Below, in pieces: positions 49,646 to 58,758 of a stretch of 64,000 bases of DNA (position 1 is the first letter of the stretch; every line of letters begins with the position of its first letter). The stretch is from Roseiarcus sp049513815 (GTDB lineage Bacteria > Pseudomonadota > Alphaproteobacteria > Rhizobiales > Beijerinckiaceae): the NCBI GenBank assembly GCA_049513815.1, contig JBEKVR010000006.1, positions 6,960-70,959 on the forward strand. Direction: 5' to 3'. Below the pieces are notes generated by a model. It worked only from the letters and a program-made list of their open reading frames with translations. It was not told where the DNA came from and did not search any database. The position numbers were made by a program, and so were the translations under genes.

Positions 49646-51174
49646 GGCCGGCAGACGACCTCAGCCAGCGCGCCGCGCTCGCTCGCTGCAATCTCGCCGG
49701 CGGAAAGCGACGCCGGCTGCGCCGGCGCGGCCGCGACCGGAACCCCGAGGAACGCGGAGATTGTTTCGGCGCCGATCAGTCGATGCGGCTCGGCGATCGC
49801 GACGGCGCCGACGCGACGCGGCTCGTCCTTGATCGACGCGACGACGCCGGCCAGCGCGCCGTGGCGATCGAAGGCCGGCGCGCCGCTGGCGCTCTTCGCT
49901 AGCCCGGCGACGATGGCGAACGTCCCCTCGCCGGTCGGCGCGGCCGCGCCGGGGCTCATTTCGAGCGTCGACTTCCCCGCCGCGGGAGCGAGGCTCAGCG
50001 CGACGAGGTCGGTCGCGCCGACGACGAGCGTCGGCGCCGAGGCGCTCGGGCCGAATTCGCCGCCGATCAGCGTCAGCCCGCTCGGCGCATCGGCCCGCAG
50101 GATCTTGGCCGGCTTGCCGTCGACGGTAAGGTCAGCGCACGCGACGACCGGCAGCGCCGTCAGCGCCTGGCCCGGCGCGACGAACAGGGCCGTCGCGCGC
50201 AGTTCGGCCGGCGCGGGGACGGCCGGCGCGGGCGTCTTGCCGGAAGGCGGGGTCGGCGTCGGCCGCGCGCCCGGCGAGAGGCCGATAACCGGGGGACCAA
50301 TCGCCGGCGCGCCGGTGGCGACGCGGACGACGTCGAGCGGCGAGCGCGCCGAAACGATCTGCATGTGCGCCGCGCCGTGGCTCGCCGGCGTATCGGCAAA
50401 CGGATCGAAAGCGTTCGCCACAGCGAGCGCCAGCTTGTCGAAATCGCTCGACCTTTCACTTGGATAGGCGAAGGTGAAGCCGCGCAGCGCCGGCCCGTCC
50501 GGCCAGTCGGCCGGGGACCTGGCGAAGCGCGTATAGAACTTCGCGCCCTTGTCCTCGCCGGCGACGACGAAAAACTCCCCGGCCTTGATCGCCTTGTAGG
50601 TGATCTTGCGCCCGCCCGCCTCGGCGGTCAGTTGCGCGTAGAGCGCGGCGAGGCCAGCGTCGTCGCCCGCGCCGGCGCGACCCTGCAGCGCCAGGGAGAC
50701 GCTGCCGTCGCCGCTCTGCAAGGTCGTGTCGCCGCTCGAAGGTTTGAGCTTGGTCAGCAGCTTAAGCGGCGCGCCGATGCGCGCGCCGGAGATCCGGTCG
50801 TCGACCAGGGCGAAATCGACCGCCGCGCGCGCGCGCTGCGCCGCCGTCTTCAGCGCCTCGAGTTGGGCCGGGCTGACGATTCCGTCCGGCGCCGCGCTGA
50901 CGCTTTGCTGGTAGGCGACGATCGAATCCCGGGTGCGCTTGCCGAAGGCGCCGTCTATTGCGCCATTGTAGAAATCGAGCCAGCCCAGCGCGTCTTGCAC
51001 GGCCTTGCGATCGGCCTCCGGCATCGCCAGGAAGGTCGCCTTCTGCGCCTCGAGCTTCGCGTCCGCCGCCGCCGTGGCGGAGGCCGGCGGGGATGGCGGA
51101 GCGGCGAAAGCCGGCGCCGCGCCGGCGGCCGCCAGGGCGACCAATCCGGCTGACCAAAAGCGACACTTCGTCAT
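49642..51174 (-). CDS. Exported peptidoglycan-binding, trypsin-like (pseudo)protease
   Basis: A 510-residue protein: signal peptide (TKCRFWSAGLVALAAAGAAPAFA), a peptidoglycan-binding domain (VQDALGWLDFYNGAIDGAFGKRT, about residues 60-110), a middle domain, a Pro/Thr-rich linker (about 300-325) and a trypsin/HtrA-like C-terminal domain. In that domain TALPVVACADL stands where TnaHVV is expected (His lost), the Asp site reads SGLTLI, and only SASGAP resembles the Ser site. It is probably not an active protease. Start by the GGGAGTAGGA site before 51174. It overlaps murI and is divergent from the alpha-2-macroglobulin gene. Confidence 0.8.
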   Translation of the reverse strand: MTKCRFWSAGLVALAAAGAAPAFAAPPSPPASATAAADAKLEAQKATFLAMPEADRKAVQDALGWLDFYNGAIDGAFGKRTRDSIVAYQQSVSAAPDGIVSPAQLEALKTAAQRARAAVDFALVDDRISGARIGAPLKLLTKLKPSSGDTTLQSGDGSVSLALQGRAGAGDDAGLAALYAQLTAEAGGRKITYKAIKAGEFFVVAGEDKGAKFYTRFARSPADWPDGPALRGFTFAYPSERSSDFDKLALAVANAFDPFADTPASHGAAHMQIVSARSPLDVVRVATGAPAIGPPVIGLSPGARPTPTPPSGKTPAPAVPAPAELRATALFVAPGQALTALPVVACADLTVDGKPAKILRADAPSGLTLIGGEFGPSASAPTLVVGATDLVALSLAPAAGKSTLEMSPGAAAPTGEGTFAIVAGLAKSASGAPAFDRHGALAGVVASIKDEPRRVGAVAIAEPHRLIGAETISAFLGVPVAAAPAQPASLSAGEIAASERGALAEVVCRP

Positions 51175-51297
51175 TCCTACTCCCTTCGCGTCGCGCCGCC
51201 ATGCTAGCATCGGCTGTCCCGTAAGCACACCGTCGCCGGTTGCCTTTACCGTCCGGCGGGATCGTCGCGGCCCGAAGCCGCCCACAAGGGTCGAAAC

Positions 51298-54200
51298 ATG
51301 CGCAAGCTCCTTCGCAGCCTCTTCACGCTCGCCCTGCTGCTCGCCGCTGGGGTCGCGCTCGCCGCCGCCGAGGTCAAGCCCTACGCGCGCGACGACCTGG
51401 CGAGCGATGTCGTGCGCCTGACCGACACGCTGCGCAAGGAGACGGGGCAGATTGGGGCGAAGCTGAAGGGCAAGAGCGTTGAGCAATTGCGCAAGGACGC
51501 CGCGTCCGCAGTTGCGAGCGGCAACTACAAGGACGCCGGCGCCTGGCTCGGCGCGATCGTCGCCGCCGATCCCAAGGCCTCCGCGTCGTGGCTGGCGCTC
51601 GCCAAGCTCGGCGCCGCAGCCGACGACGCGCAGGCGACCGGCCGCTACGATCTGGTCGAACGCGGCCAGACCGCCGCCTACGCCGCCTATCAGCGCGCGA
51701 CCGGCGCGCCGGCTCAGGCCGAGGCGTTGGCGACGCTCGGCGATCTCTTCGCCCGGCACGAAATGTGGCGCCCGGCGCTCGACGCCTACCGCGCCAGCCT
51801 CGACCGTCACGACGACGAAGACACGCGCAAGACTTACGAGGACATGCGCGAGAAACACGGCTTCCGCATTGTCGACTACAAGGTCGACAACGAATCGTCG
51901 GCGCCGCGTATCTGCTTCAATTTCTCCGAGTCGCTGGCGCGCAAGACGGACTTCGCCCCCTACGTCGCGGTCGCCGGCGCGGCCGACGCCGCGATCTCGG
52001 CCGAGGACCAGCAGATCTGCGTCGAAGGCGTCAAGCACGGCGAACGCTACGCGGTCGTTCTGCGCCAGGGCCTGCCCTCGGCGGTCGGCGAGTCGTTGCT
52101 CAAGGACGCAGACTATGAGGTCTACGTGCGCGATCGTTCGCCGCAGGCGCATTTCGCCGGCCGCGCCTATGTGCTGCCGCGCCAGGGCCAACTCGGCGCG
52201 CCGCTGACGACGGTCAACACCGCGAAAGTGTCGATCGACGTCTGTCGCATCGGCGACCGCAACCTGCTCGCCGAAACCGCGCGCGACGACTTCCTCAAGC
52301 CGATCACCATCTCGCGCGCCGGCGAGATCGAGTCGCAGGACGGCCTCAAAGTGTGGAGCGGGACGATGGACGTCGCCTCCACGCTCAACCAGGACGTCGT
52401 CACCGACTTCCCGATCGCCACGGCGATCGGCAAGCTCGACCCCGGCGTTTATCTCGTCACGGCGCGGCCGTGGAAGGGCGCAAGCGCGCCGGCGGCGACC
52501 AGCGACGACGACCAGGACGCGCAGCTTGCGACGCAATGGATGGTCGTCTCCGACCTCGGCCTGACGACCTTCTCCGGCGACGACGGCATCCATGTGCTGG
52601 CGCGGTCGCTCGCCACCGCCTTGCCGCTGTCGGGCGTCGAACTTCGGCTGATCGCCCACAACAACGAAGTGCTGGCGACCAAGACGACCGGGCCCGACGG
52701 CCGCATCGACTTCGATCCTGGCCTGTCGCGCGGGACCGGCGGCTCCGCCCCCGGCCTGCTGGTGGCGACGCTCGGCGACGACTACGGCTTCCTCACTCTC
52801 GGCCAACCGGCCTTCGACCTCACCGACCGCGGCGTGTCCGGCCGCGACGCGCCAAGCGCGCTCGACGCCTTCGTCTACACCGAGCGCGGCGTCTATCGCT
52901 CGGGCGAGACGGTGTTCGTCGCCGCGCTGCTGCGCGACGCGACGAGCGAGGCGAAGACCGGCCTACCGCTGACGTTGGTCGTCAAGCGTCCTGACGGCGT
53001 CGAATACAAGCGCCTCACCGTCGCCGACCAGGGCCTCGGCGGCCGCGCCGTCGCCGTGCCGCTGCTCTCCGACGCGGCGGCGGGCAAATGGACGATCGAA
53101 GCCTACGCCGATCCCAAGGGACAGAGCATCGGCCACGCCGAATTCCTGCTCGAGGATTATGTGCCCGAACGGCTCGATTTCGCGCTGAAGACCGCCAAGT
53201 CGACGGCGACGCCCGGCGAGCCGATCGACGTATCGCTCGACGCGCGCTTTCTCTATGGCGCGCCCGCCGCCGGCCTCGACGTCACCGGCGCGATCCACCT
53301 CGAGGCGGTGGCCGATTCAGCGCTCGCCGGCTTCCCCGGCTATGTCGCCGGCCTGACCGACGACGAATTCACCGCGATCGAAAATCAGTTCCCCGACAAG
53401 ACGCAGACCGACGACAAGGGCCATGTCGACCTCTCCGTCGACCTGCCCGACGGCGGCGCCGCCAAGCCGCTGCAGGCGAAGATCATCGTCGACGTCGCCG
53501 AATCCGGCGGCCGCACGGTTGAGCGCACGACGACGCTGCCGGTGCGCGCCAAGGGCGTGATGATCGGCGTCAAGAAAGACTTCGACGACAGCCTCGGTCA
53601 GGGCGACGTCGCGACCTTCGAGGCGATCGCCGTCGCGCCCGACGGAACGACCACGGCGCGCAAGGCGGTCTCGTGGTCGCTCTACCAGATCAACGAAGAC
53701 TACCAATGGTTCAATTCTGACGGACGTTGGAGCTACGAGCCGGTCAAATCGTCGAAGCGGCTTGCCGCCGGATCGATCGACATCGACCCGCAGGCGCCAG
53801 CGAAGTTCAGCGCGCCGGTCGCCTGGGGCCGCCACCGCCTCGACCTCAAGTCCGCCGACGGCGAGGTGACGAGCATCAGCTTCGACGTCGGTTGGTCGGG
53901 GACCGCCGGCCCCGACACGCCCGACAACGTCGTCGTCACGCTCGACAAGGCGAGCTACGCGCCGGGCGACCAGGCCAAGTTGCGCGTCGCCTCGCATTTC
54001 GCCGGCAAGGCGACGATCGCGCTGGTTGGCGGCAAGCTGGAGAAGTTCATCGACGTCGATCTCGTCGAGGGCGACAACGTCGTGCCGTTCGATGTCGGCG
54101 CCGACTGGGGCCCAGGCGCCTACGCCGTCGCGCTGACCCATCGACCGCTCGACGTCAAAGCCAAGCGCATGCCGGGCCGCGCGCTCGGCCTCGCGTGGTT

Positions 54201-56553
54201 CTCGATCGACGAGGCCGCGCACAAACTCGACGTCGCGATTCGCGCGCCCGACAAGACCCGGCCGCGCGAGCCGCTGACCGTGCCGGTCCAAATCGGCGGT
54301 CTCGCGCCGGGCGAGGAGGCGGAGATCGCGGTCGCCGCGGTCGACGTCGGCATCCTCAACCTCACCGGCTACAAGACGCCTGACCCGCGCAGCTATTTCT
54401 TCGGCCAGCGCAAGCTCGCCGTCGACATCCGCGACCTCTACGGCATGTTGATCGACGGCATGCAGGGCGAGGCCGGCGCGCTGCAGACCGGCGGCGACGG
54501 CTCCGGCAGCCTCGAAGGCAATCTGCCGAACCAGCCGCCGCTGGCGCTGTTCTCCGGCGTGGTCAAGGTCGGCGCCGATGGCGCGGCGCGCATCGCTTTC
54601 GACCTGCCGGCCTTCAACGGTTCGGTGCGGGTGATGGCGGTCGCGTGGTCAAAGTCGAAAGTCGGCTCGGCCGAATCCGACGTGATCGTGCGCGACCCTG
54701 TCGTCGTCACGGCGACCTTGCCACGTTTCCTCGACCTCGGCGACCGGTCGCAGGTCCATGTCGACTTCGACAACGTCGAAGGCGAAGCGGGCGACTACCG
54801 GCTCGACCTCGACATCCATGGCCCGCTGACCGCCGACGCCGACGCTTTGAGCCGGACGGTGAAACTCGCCGCCCACCAGCGCGCCAGCCTCGTCGTTCCC
54901 ATTTCGGCGGCCGGCGTCGGCGTCGCGACGGTCGATCTGAAGCTGACCGGTCCCGGACTGTCGCTGACCCAGCGCTTCCCGCTCGGCGTTTCCGCCGGCG
55001 CGCCCGACGTCTACCGCCGCGTCATCAAACCGCTCGCCGCGGGGGAGAGCGCGACGATCGCCGACGACCTGGTCGCCGATTTCGTTCCCGGCACCGGTTC
55101 AGTCTCGATCGCCGCTTCGCCCTTCGGCGCGCTCGACACGCCGGCGCTGCTGCAGGCGCTTGATCGCTATCCTTACGGCTGTTCGGAGCAGGTCGTCAGC
55201 CGCGCGATGCCGCTGCTCTATCTCAACCAGATCGCCGCGCTCGAGCATCTCGCCGGCGACGGCGACGTCGACGCGCGCGTCAACCAGGCGATCGACCGCG
55301 AAATGACGCGGCAAAGTTCGAACGGGGCGTTCGGCCTGTGGACGGCCGACGCCGACAGCGACGATCTCTGGCTCGACGCCTTCGTCACCGACTTCCTCAC
55401 CCGCGCGCGCGAGAAGTCTTTCGCCGTGCCGCAAGCCGGCTTCGATCTCGCGCTCGACCACCTGCGCAATTCGGTGATCAACGCCGCCGACCCCGGCGAA
55501 GGCGCGGGCGAGCCGCTCGCCTATGCGCTCTACGTGCTGGCGCGCAACGGCAGGCCGGTGATCGGCGATCTGCGCTATCTCGCCGACACCAAGCAGGACG
55601 TGTTCAAGACCCCGCTCGCCAAGGCGCAACTCGCTGCGGCGCTGGCGATGCTCGGCGACCGCGCGCGCGCCGGCAAAGGCTTCGCCGCGGCGCTCGAAGC
55701 GCTCGAAGCGGAGCAGGACAACGGCCTGTCGCGTCCCGACTACGGCTCGACGCTGCGCGACGCGGCGGCGACGCTGGCGCTGGTCGTCGAAGCCGAGATG
55801 ACCTCGGCTGAACTGCCCGGCGACCCGATAGGCCGCGTCGGCGCCGTGCTCGAGCGCGCCCGCGCAGCGCGCGTCTCCACCAGCACCCAGGAGAACGATT
55901 GGATGGTGATCGCCGCCGAGGCGCTCGCCAGGCAGAAGGCGCTGAGCCAGTTCACTGTCGACGGACAGCCGGTCGAAGGCGCGATCAATCGCAAATGGAG
56001 CGGCTTCGCGCTCGGCCAGAAGCTGATCACGATCGCCAACGCCGGCAAGGCGACGGCTGAACTCGTCACGACCGCTTCGGGCGTGCCGATCGCGCATGAT
56101 CCCGCCGCCTCGGAGGGCTACGCGCTCGAACGCACGTTCTACAAGCTCGACGGAACCAAGACCGACCTGAAGGCCCTCGCGCAGAACGAGCGCGTGGTGG
56201 TGGTGCTCAAGATCACCGAAAGCGAGGCGCGCTACGCCAAACTGCTGGTGGTCGACCGCCTGCCCGCCGGCCTCGAGATCGACAACCCGACGTTGTTCGA
56301 CAGCGGCTCGATCGACGCCTTCTCCTGGCTGAAGAAGGACATCGATCCGGTGCACACGGAATATCGCGACGACCGCTTCGTCGCCGCTTTCGACCGCGAG
56401 CCCGGCCAGTCGGCGTTCTTCAGCGTCGCCTATGTCGTGCGCGCGGTGGCGCCGGGGCTGTACGTCTATCCGCCGGCGACGGCGGAAGACATGTACCGCC
56501 CCGATCGCTTCGGCCGCACCGCCTTCGGCGCGATCGAGGTGACGGCGAAGTGA
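51298..56553 (+). CDS. Bacterial alpha-2-macroglobulin
   Basis: A 1751-residue periplasmic protein of the YfhM type: signal peptide (MRKLLRSLFTLALLLAAGVALA) without a lipobox, a YfhM-specific N-terminal part with TPR-like helices, MG-type beta domains (for example YTERGVYRSGETVFVAALLR, about residue 525), a bait region, and the thioester motif CSEQ at about 1295-1298 inside YPYGCSEQVVSRAMP. These proteins trap proteases that breach the outer membrane. Its stop overlaps the pbpC start (GTGA), the classical pairing for wall repair. E. coli YfhM is a lipoprotein; this one appears soluble. Confidence 0.95.
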   Translation: MRKLLRSLFTLALLLAAGVALAAAEVKPYARDDLASDVVRLTDTLRKETGQIGAKLKGKSVEQLRKDAASAVASGNYKDAGAWLGAIVAADPKASASWLALAKLGAAADDAQATGRYDLVERGQTAAYAAYQRATGAPAQAEALATLGDLFARHEMWRPALDAYRASLDRHDDEDTRKTYEDMREKHGFRIVDYKVDNESSAPRICFNFSESLARKTDFAPYVAVAGAADAAISAEDQQICVEGVKHGERYAVVLRQGLPSAVGESLLKDADYEVYVRDRSPQAHFAGRAYVLPRQGQLGAPLTTVNTAKVSIDVCRIGDRNLLAETARDDFLKPITISRAGEIESQDGLKVWSGTMDVASTLNQDVVTDFPIATAIGKLDPGVYLVTARPWKGASAPAATSDDDQDAQLATQWMVVSDLGLTTFSGDDGIHVLARSLATALPLSGVELRLIAHNNEVLATKTTGPDGRIDFDPGLSRGTGGSAPGLLVATLGDDYGFLTLGQPAFDLTDRGVSGRDAPSALDAFVYTERGVYRSGETVFVAALLRDATSEAKTGLPLTLVVKRPDGVEYKRLTVADQGLGGRAVAVPLLSDAAAGKWTIEAYADPKGQSIGHAEFLLEDYVPERLDFALKTAKSTATPGEPIDVSLDARFLYGAPAAGLDVTGAIHLEAVADSALAGFPGYVAGLTDDEFTAIENQFPDKTQTDDKGHVDLSVDLPDGGAAKPLQAKIIVDVAESGGRTVERTTTLPVRAKGVMIGVKKDFDDSLGQGDVATFEAIAVAPDGTTTARKAVSWSLYQINEDYQWFNSDGRWSYEPVKSSKRLAAGSIDIDPQAPAKFSAPVAWGRHRLDLKSADGEVTSISFDVGWSGTAGPDTPDNVVVTLDKASYAPGDQAKLRVASHFAGKATIALVGGKLEKFIDVDLVEGDNVVPFDVGADWGPGAYAVALTHRPLDVKAKRMPGRALGLAWFSIDEAAHKLDVAIRAPDKTRPREPLTVPVQIGGLAPGEEAEIAVAAVDVGILNLTGYKTPDPRSYFFGQRKLAVDIRDLYGMLIDGMQGEAGALQTGGDGSGSLEGNLPNQPPLALFSGVVKVGADGAARIAFDLPAFNGSVRVMAVAWSKSKVGSAESDVIVRDPVVVTATLPRFLDLGDRSQVHVDFDNVEGEAGDYRLDLDIHGPLTADADALSRTVKLAAHQRASLVVPISAAGVGVATVDLKLTGPGLSLTQRFPLGVSAGAPDVYRRVIKPLAAGESATIADDLVADFVPGTGSVSIAASPFGALDTPALLQALDRYPYGCSEQVVSRAMPLLYLNQIAALEHLAGDGDVDARVNQAIDREMTRQSSNGAFGLWTADADSDDLWLDAFVTDFLTRAREKSFAVPQAGFDLALDHLRNSVINAADPGEGAGEPLAYALYVLARNGRPVIGDLRYLADTKQDVFKTPLAKAQLAAALAMLGDRARAGKGFAAALEALEAEQDNGLSRPDYGSTLRDAAATLALVVEAEMTSAELPGDPIGRVGAVLERARAARVSTSTQENDWMVIAAEALARQKALSQFTVDGQPVEGAINRKWSGFALGQKLITIANAGKATAELVTTASGVPIAHDPAASEGYALERTFYKLDGTKTDLKALAQNERVVVVLKITESEARYAKLLVVDRLPAGLEIDNPTLFDSGSIDAFSWLKKDIDPVHTEYRDDRFVAAFDREPGQSAFFSVAYVVRAVAPGLYVYPPATAEDMYRPDRFGRTAFGAIEVTAK

Positions 56554-58751
56554 GGCTTTGGCGCGCCCTCATCCGGCGCTTCGCGCCACCTTCCCCCGCA
56601 AGCGGGAGAAGCAACGCGCCCCCTCTCCCGCTCGCGGGAGAGGGCTGGGATGAGGGCAAGTCCCGCCGCCGCGAACGCCGCGTTTTCGCCAGCCTCGGCA
56701 TGCTCGTCTGCGTGCTCGGTCTTGGCGGGCCGGCGGCGTGGAACGGCTATGTCGAAAGCCTCGGCCCGCTCGACCTCGCGTCGGCGCGGCTCGGCTCGAC
56801 GATCGTCGTCGACCGCGACGGCCGGTTGCTGCGCGCCTTCACCCTGCCCGACGGCCGCTGGCGGCTGCCGACGACCGCCGGCGAGGTCGATCCGCGCTAT
56901 CTGACGATGCTGCTCGGCTATGAGGACGGCCGCTTCTACGCGCATCACGGCGTCGATTGGCGCGCCATGGCGCGCGCCGCCGGGCAGTTCGTGACGCGCG
57001 GCCACGTCGTCTCGGGCGGTTCGACTCTGACGATGCAAGTCGCGCGACTGATCGAGCCGCGCGACGACCGCAATCTCTCGGCCAAGCTGAGGCAGATCGC
57101 CCGCGCGTGGCAAATCGAGGGGCGCATCGCCAAGGACGGCGTTCTCGACCGCTATCTGACGCTGGCGCCGTTCGGCGGCAACCTCGAGGGTGTGCGCGCC
57201 GCCTCGCTCGCCTACTTTGGCAAGGAGCCGCGCAAGCTGACGATCGGCGAGGCGGCGCTTCTGGTCGCGCTGCCGCAATCGCCGGAGACGCGCCGGCCGG
57301 AACGCTTTCCCGACGCGGCGCGCGTCGCTCGCGCGCGCGTGCTCGACCGCGTCGCGGCGCGCGGAATCATCAGCCGCGACGAAGCGGAGGCCGCCAAGCG
57401 CGAGCCGATCCCCGACGCGCGCAAGCCGCTGCCGATCCTCGCCGCCCACGCCGCCGAGGAGGCGGTCGCAGCCGATCCGAACGCGCGCGTCCTCAAGCTG
57501 TCGATCGACGCGCGGCTGCAAGAGAAGCTCGAAACGCTCGCCCGCGACGCGGCGACGCGCCTCGGCCCGAAACTATCGGCGGCGGTCGTCGCCATCGACA
57601 ACGCAACCGGCGAAGTGCGGGCGCGCGTCGGCGCCGCTGACTATCTCGACGCGGCGCGCGGCGGCTCGCTCGACATGTCGCGCGCGCCCCGCTCGCCCGG
57701 CTCGGCGTTGAAGCCGTTCATCTACGCGCTCGCTTTCGAACAGGGCCTCGCCCATCCCGAGACCGTGCTGTTCGACCGGCCGGCGCGTTACGGCGCCTAC
57801 GCGCCGCAGAACTTCGACCTCGGCTATCAGGGCACGGTGACGGCGCGCAAGGCGTTGCAGATGTCGCTCAACCTGCCGGCGATCGAACTCCTCGCCGACG
57901 TTGGCCCGACGACCTTCCTCGCCCGGCTGCACGGCGCCGGCGCGGAAGTCGAGATGCCGAAGGACGCCCCGGCCGGTCTGGCGATCGGCCTCGGCGGTCT
58001 CGGCATATCCCTGACCGACCTCGCCCGGCTCTACGCCGGCCTGGCGCGCGGCGGCGAAGCGCCGGCGTTGATCGAGCGGCTCGACGGCGCGCCGCCGATC
58101 ATTGGCGCGAAGCGCGTCACCGATCCCGTCGCCGCCTATTACGTCGAGGATATTCTACGCGGCGCGCCGCCGCCTTCGAGCGCGATCTCCGGCCGCATCG
58201 CCTTCAAGACCGGCACCTCGTACGGCTTTCGCGACGCGCTGGCGATCGGCTATGACAAGCTGACGACGATCGCCGTCTGGGTCGGCCGACCCGACAACGG
58301 GCCGACGCCCGGCCTGATCGGTCGCCAGGCCGCCGCGCCGCTGTTGTTCGACGCCTTCGCCCGCCTCGGCCGCGACGTCGAGCCGATCCACGCACCCAAG
58401 GGCGTGCTGCGCGTCGCCACGAGCGCCGACCTGCCGCCGCCGTTACGGCATTTGCGCCGCGACGCGCCCAAGACCATCGCCGCCGCCGGCCTCACGCCGT
58501 TGAAGATCGCCTATCCGCCCGATGGCGCGCGCGTCGATCTCGGCCTCGCCGACCGCGACGGCGACGAGACGCTCGCGCTCAAGGCGCTGGGCGGAGCGTT
58601 GCCGCTGACTTGGTTCGTCAACGGCCAGCCGATCGGCGAACCGGATCTGCGCCGGCAATCGGCCTGGCGTCCAGACGGCGCCGGCTTCGCCCGCGTCTCG
58701 GTGATCGACGCCAAGGGCGCGGCGGACTCGGTCGTCGTCAGGCTGGAGTGA
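56550..58751 (+). CDS. pbpC: Penicillin-binding protein 1C
   Basis: A 733-residue bifunctional peptidoglycan synthase. Membrane helix at about residues 50-68; transglycosylase motifs EDGRFYAHHGVDW and GGSTLTMQVARL; transpeptidase motifs SALK (about residue 390), SLN and KTGT; and a C-terminal BiPBP_C-type domain. The GTG start overlaps the alpha-2-macroglobulin stop. Residues about 13-37 are encoded by an inserted family C palindromic repeat and have the Pro/Leu/Gly-rich composition it imposes (PLPLAGEGWDEG); they fall in the cytoplasmic tail, where they can be tolerated. The next ATG (56701) would cut into the helix. Confidence 0.94.
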   Translation: MRLWRALIRRFAPPSPASGRSNAPPLPLAGEGWDEGKSRRRERRVFASLGMLVCVLGLGGPAAWNGYVESLGPLDLASARLGSTIVVDRDGRLLRAFTLPDGRWRLPTTAGEVDPRYLTMLLGYEDGRFYAHHGVDWRAMARAAGQFVTRGHVVSGGSTLTMQVARLIEPRDDRNLSAKLRQIARAWQIEGRIAKDGVLDRYLTLAPFGGNLEGVRAASLAYFGKEPRKLTIGEAALLVALPQSPETRRPERFPDAARVARARVLDRVAARGIISRDEAEAAKREPIPDARKPLPILAAHAAEEAVAADPNARVLKLSIDARLQEKLETLARDAATRLGPKLSAAVVAIDNATGEVRARVGAADYLDAARGGSLDMSRAPRSPGSALKPFIYALAFEQGLAHPETVLFDRPARYGAYAPQNFDLGYQGTVTARKALQMSLNLPAIELLADVGPTTFLARLHGAGAEVEMPKDAPAGLAIGLGGLGISLTDLARLYAGLARGGEAPALIERLDGAPPIIGAKRVTDPVAAYYVEDILRGAPPPSSAISGRIAFKTGTSYGFRDALAIGYDKLTTIAVWVGRPDNGPTPGLIGRQAAAPLLFDAFARLGRDVEPIHAPKGVLRVATSADLPPPLRHLRRDAPKTIAAAGLTPLKIAYPPDGARVDLGLADRDGDETLALKALGGALPLTWFVNGQPIGEPDLRRQSAWRPDGAGFARVSVIDAKGAADSVVVRLE
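56588..56660. repeat. Family C repeat inserted in frame inside pbpC
   Basis: CCTTCCCCCGC-AAGCGGGAGAAG, then CCCCCTCTCCCGCTCGCGGGAGAGGG and a TGGGATGAGGG tail, as in the intergenic family C elements near 28.8-29.5 kb. It adds about 24 codons without breaking the frame. Confidence 0.8.
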
Positions 58752-58758
58752 GCGCGCC

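Noticed and set aside
47642..50467. 941-codon plus-strand frame over pepN and murI
   Set aside because: Opposite to strongly conserved genes; composition of a shadow.
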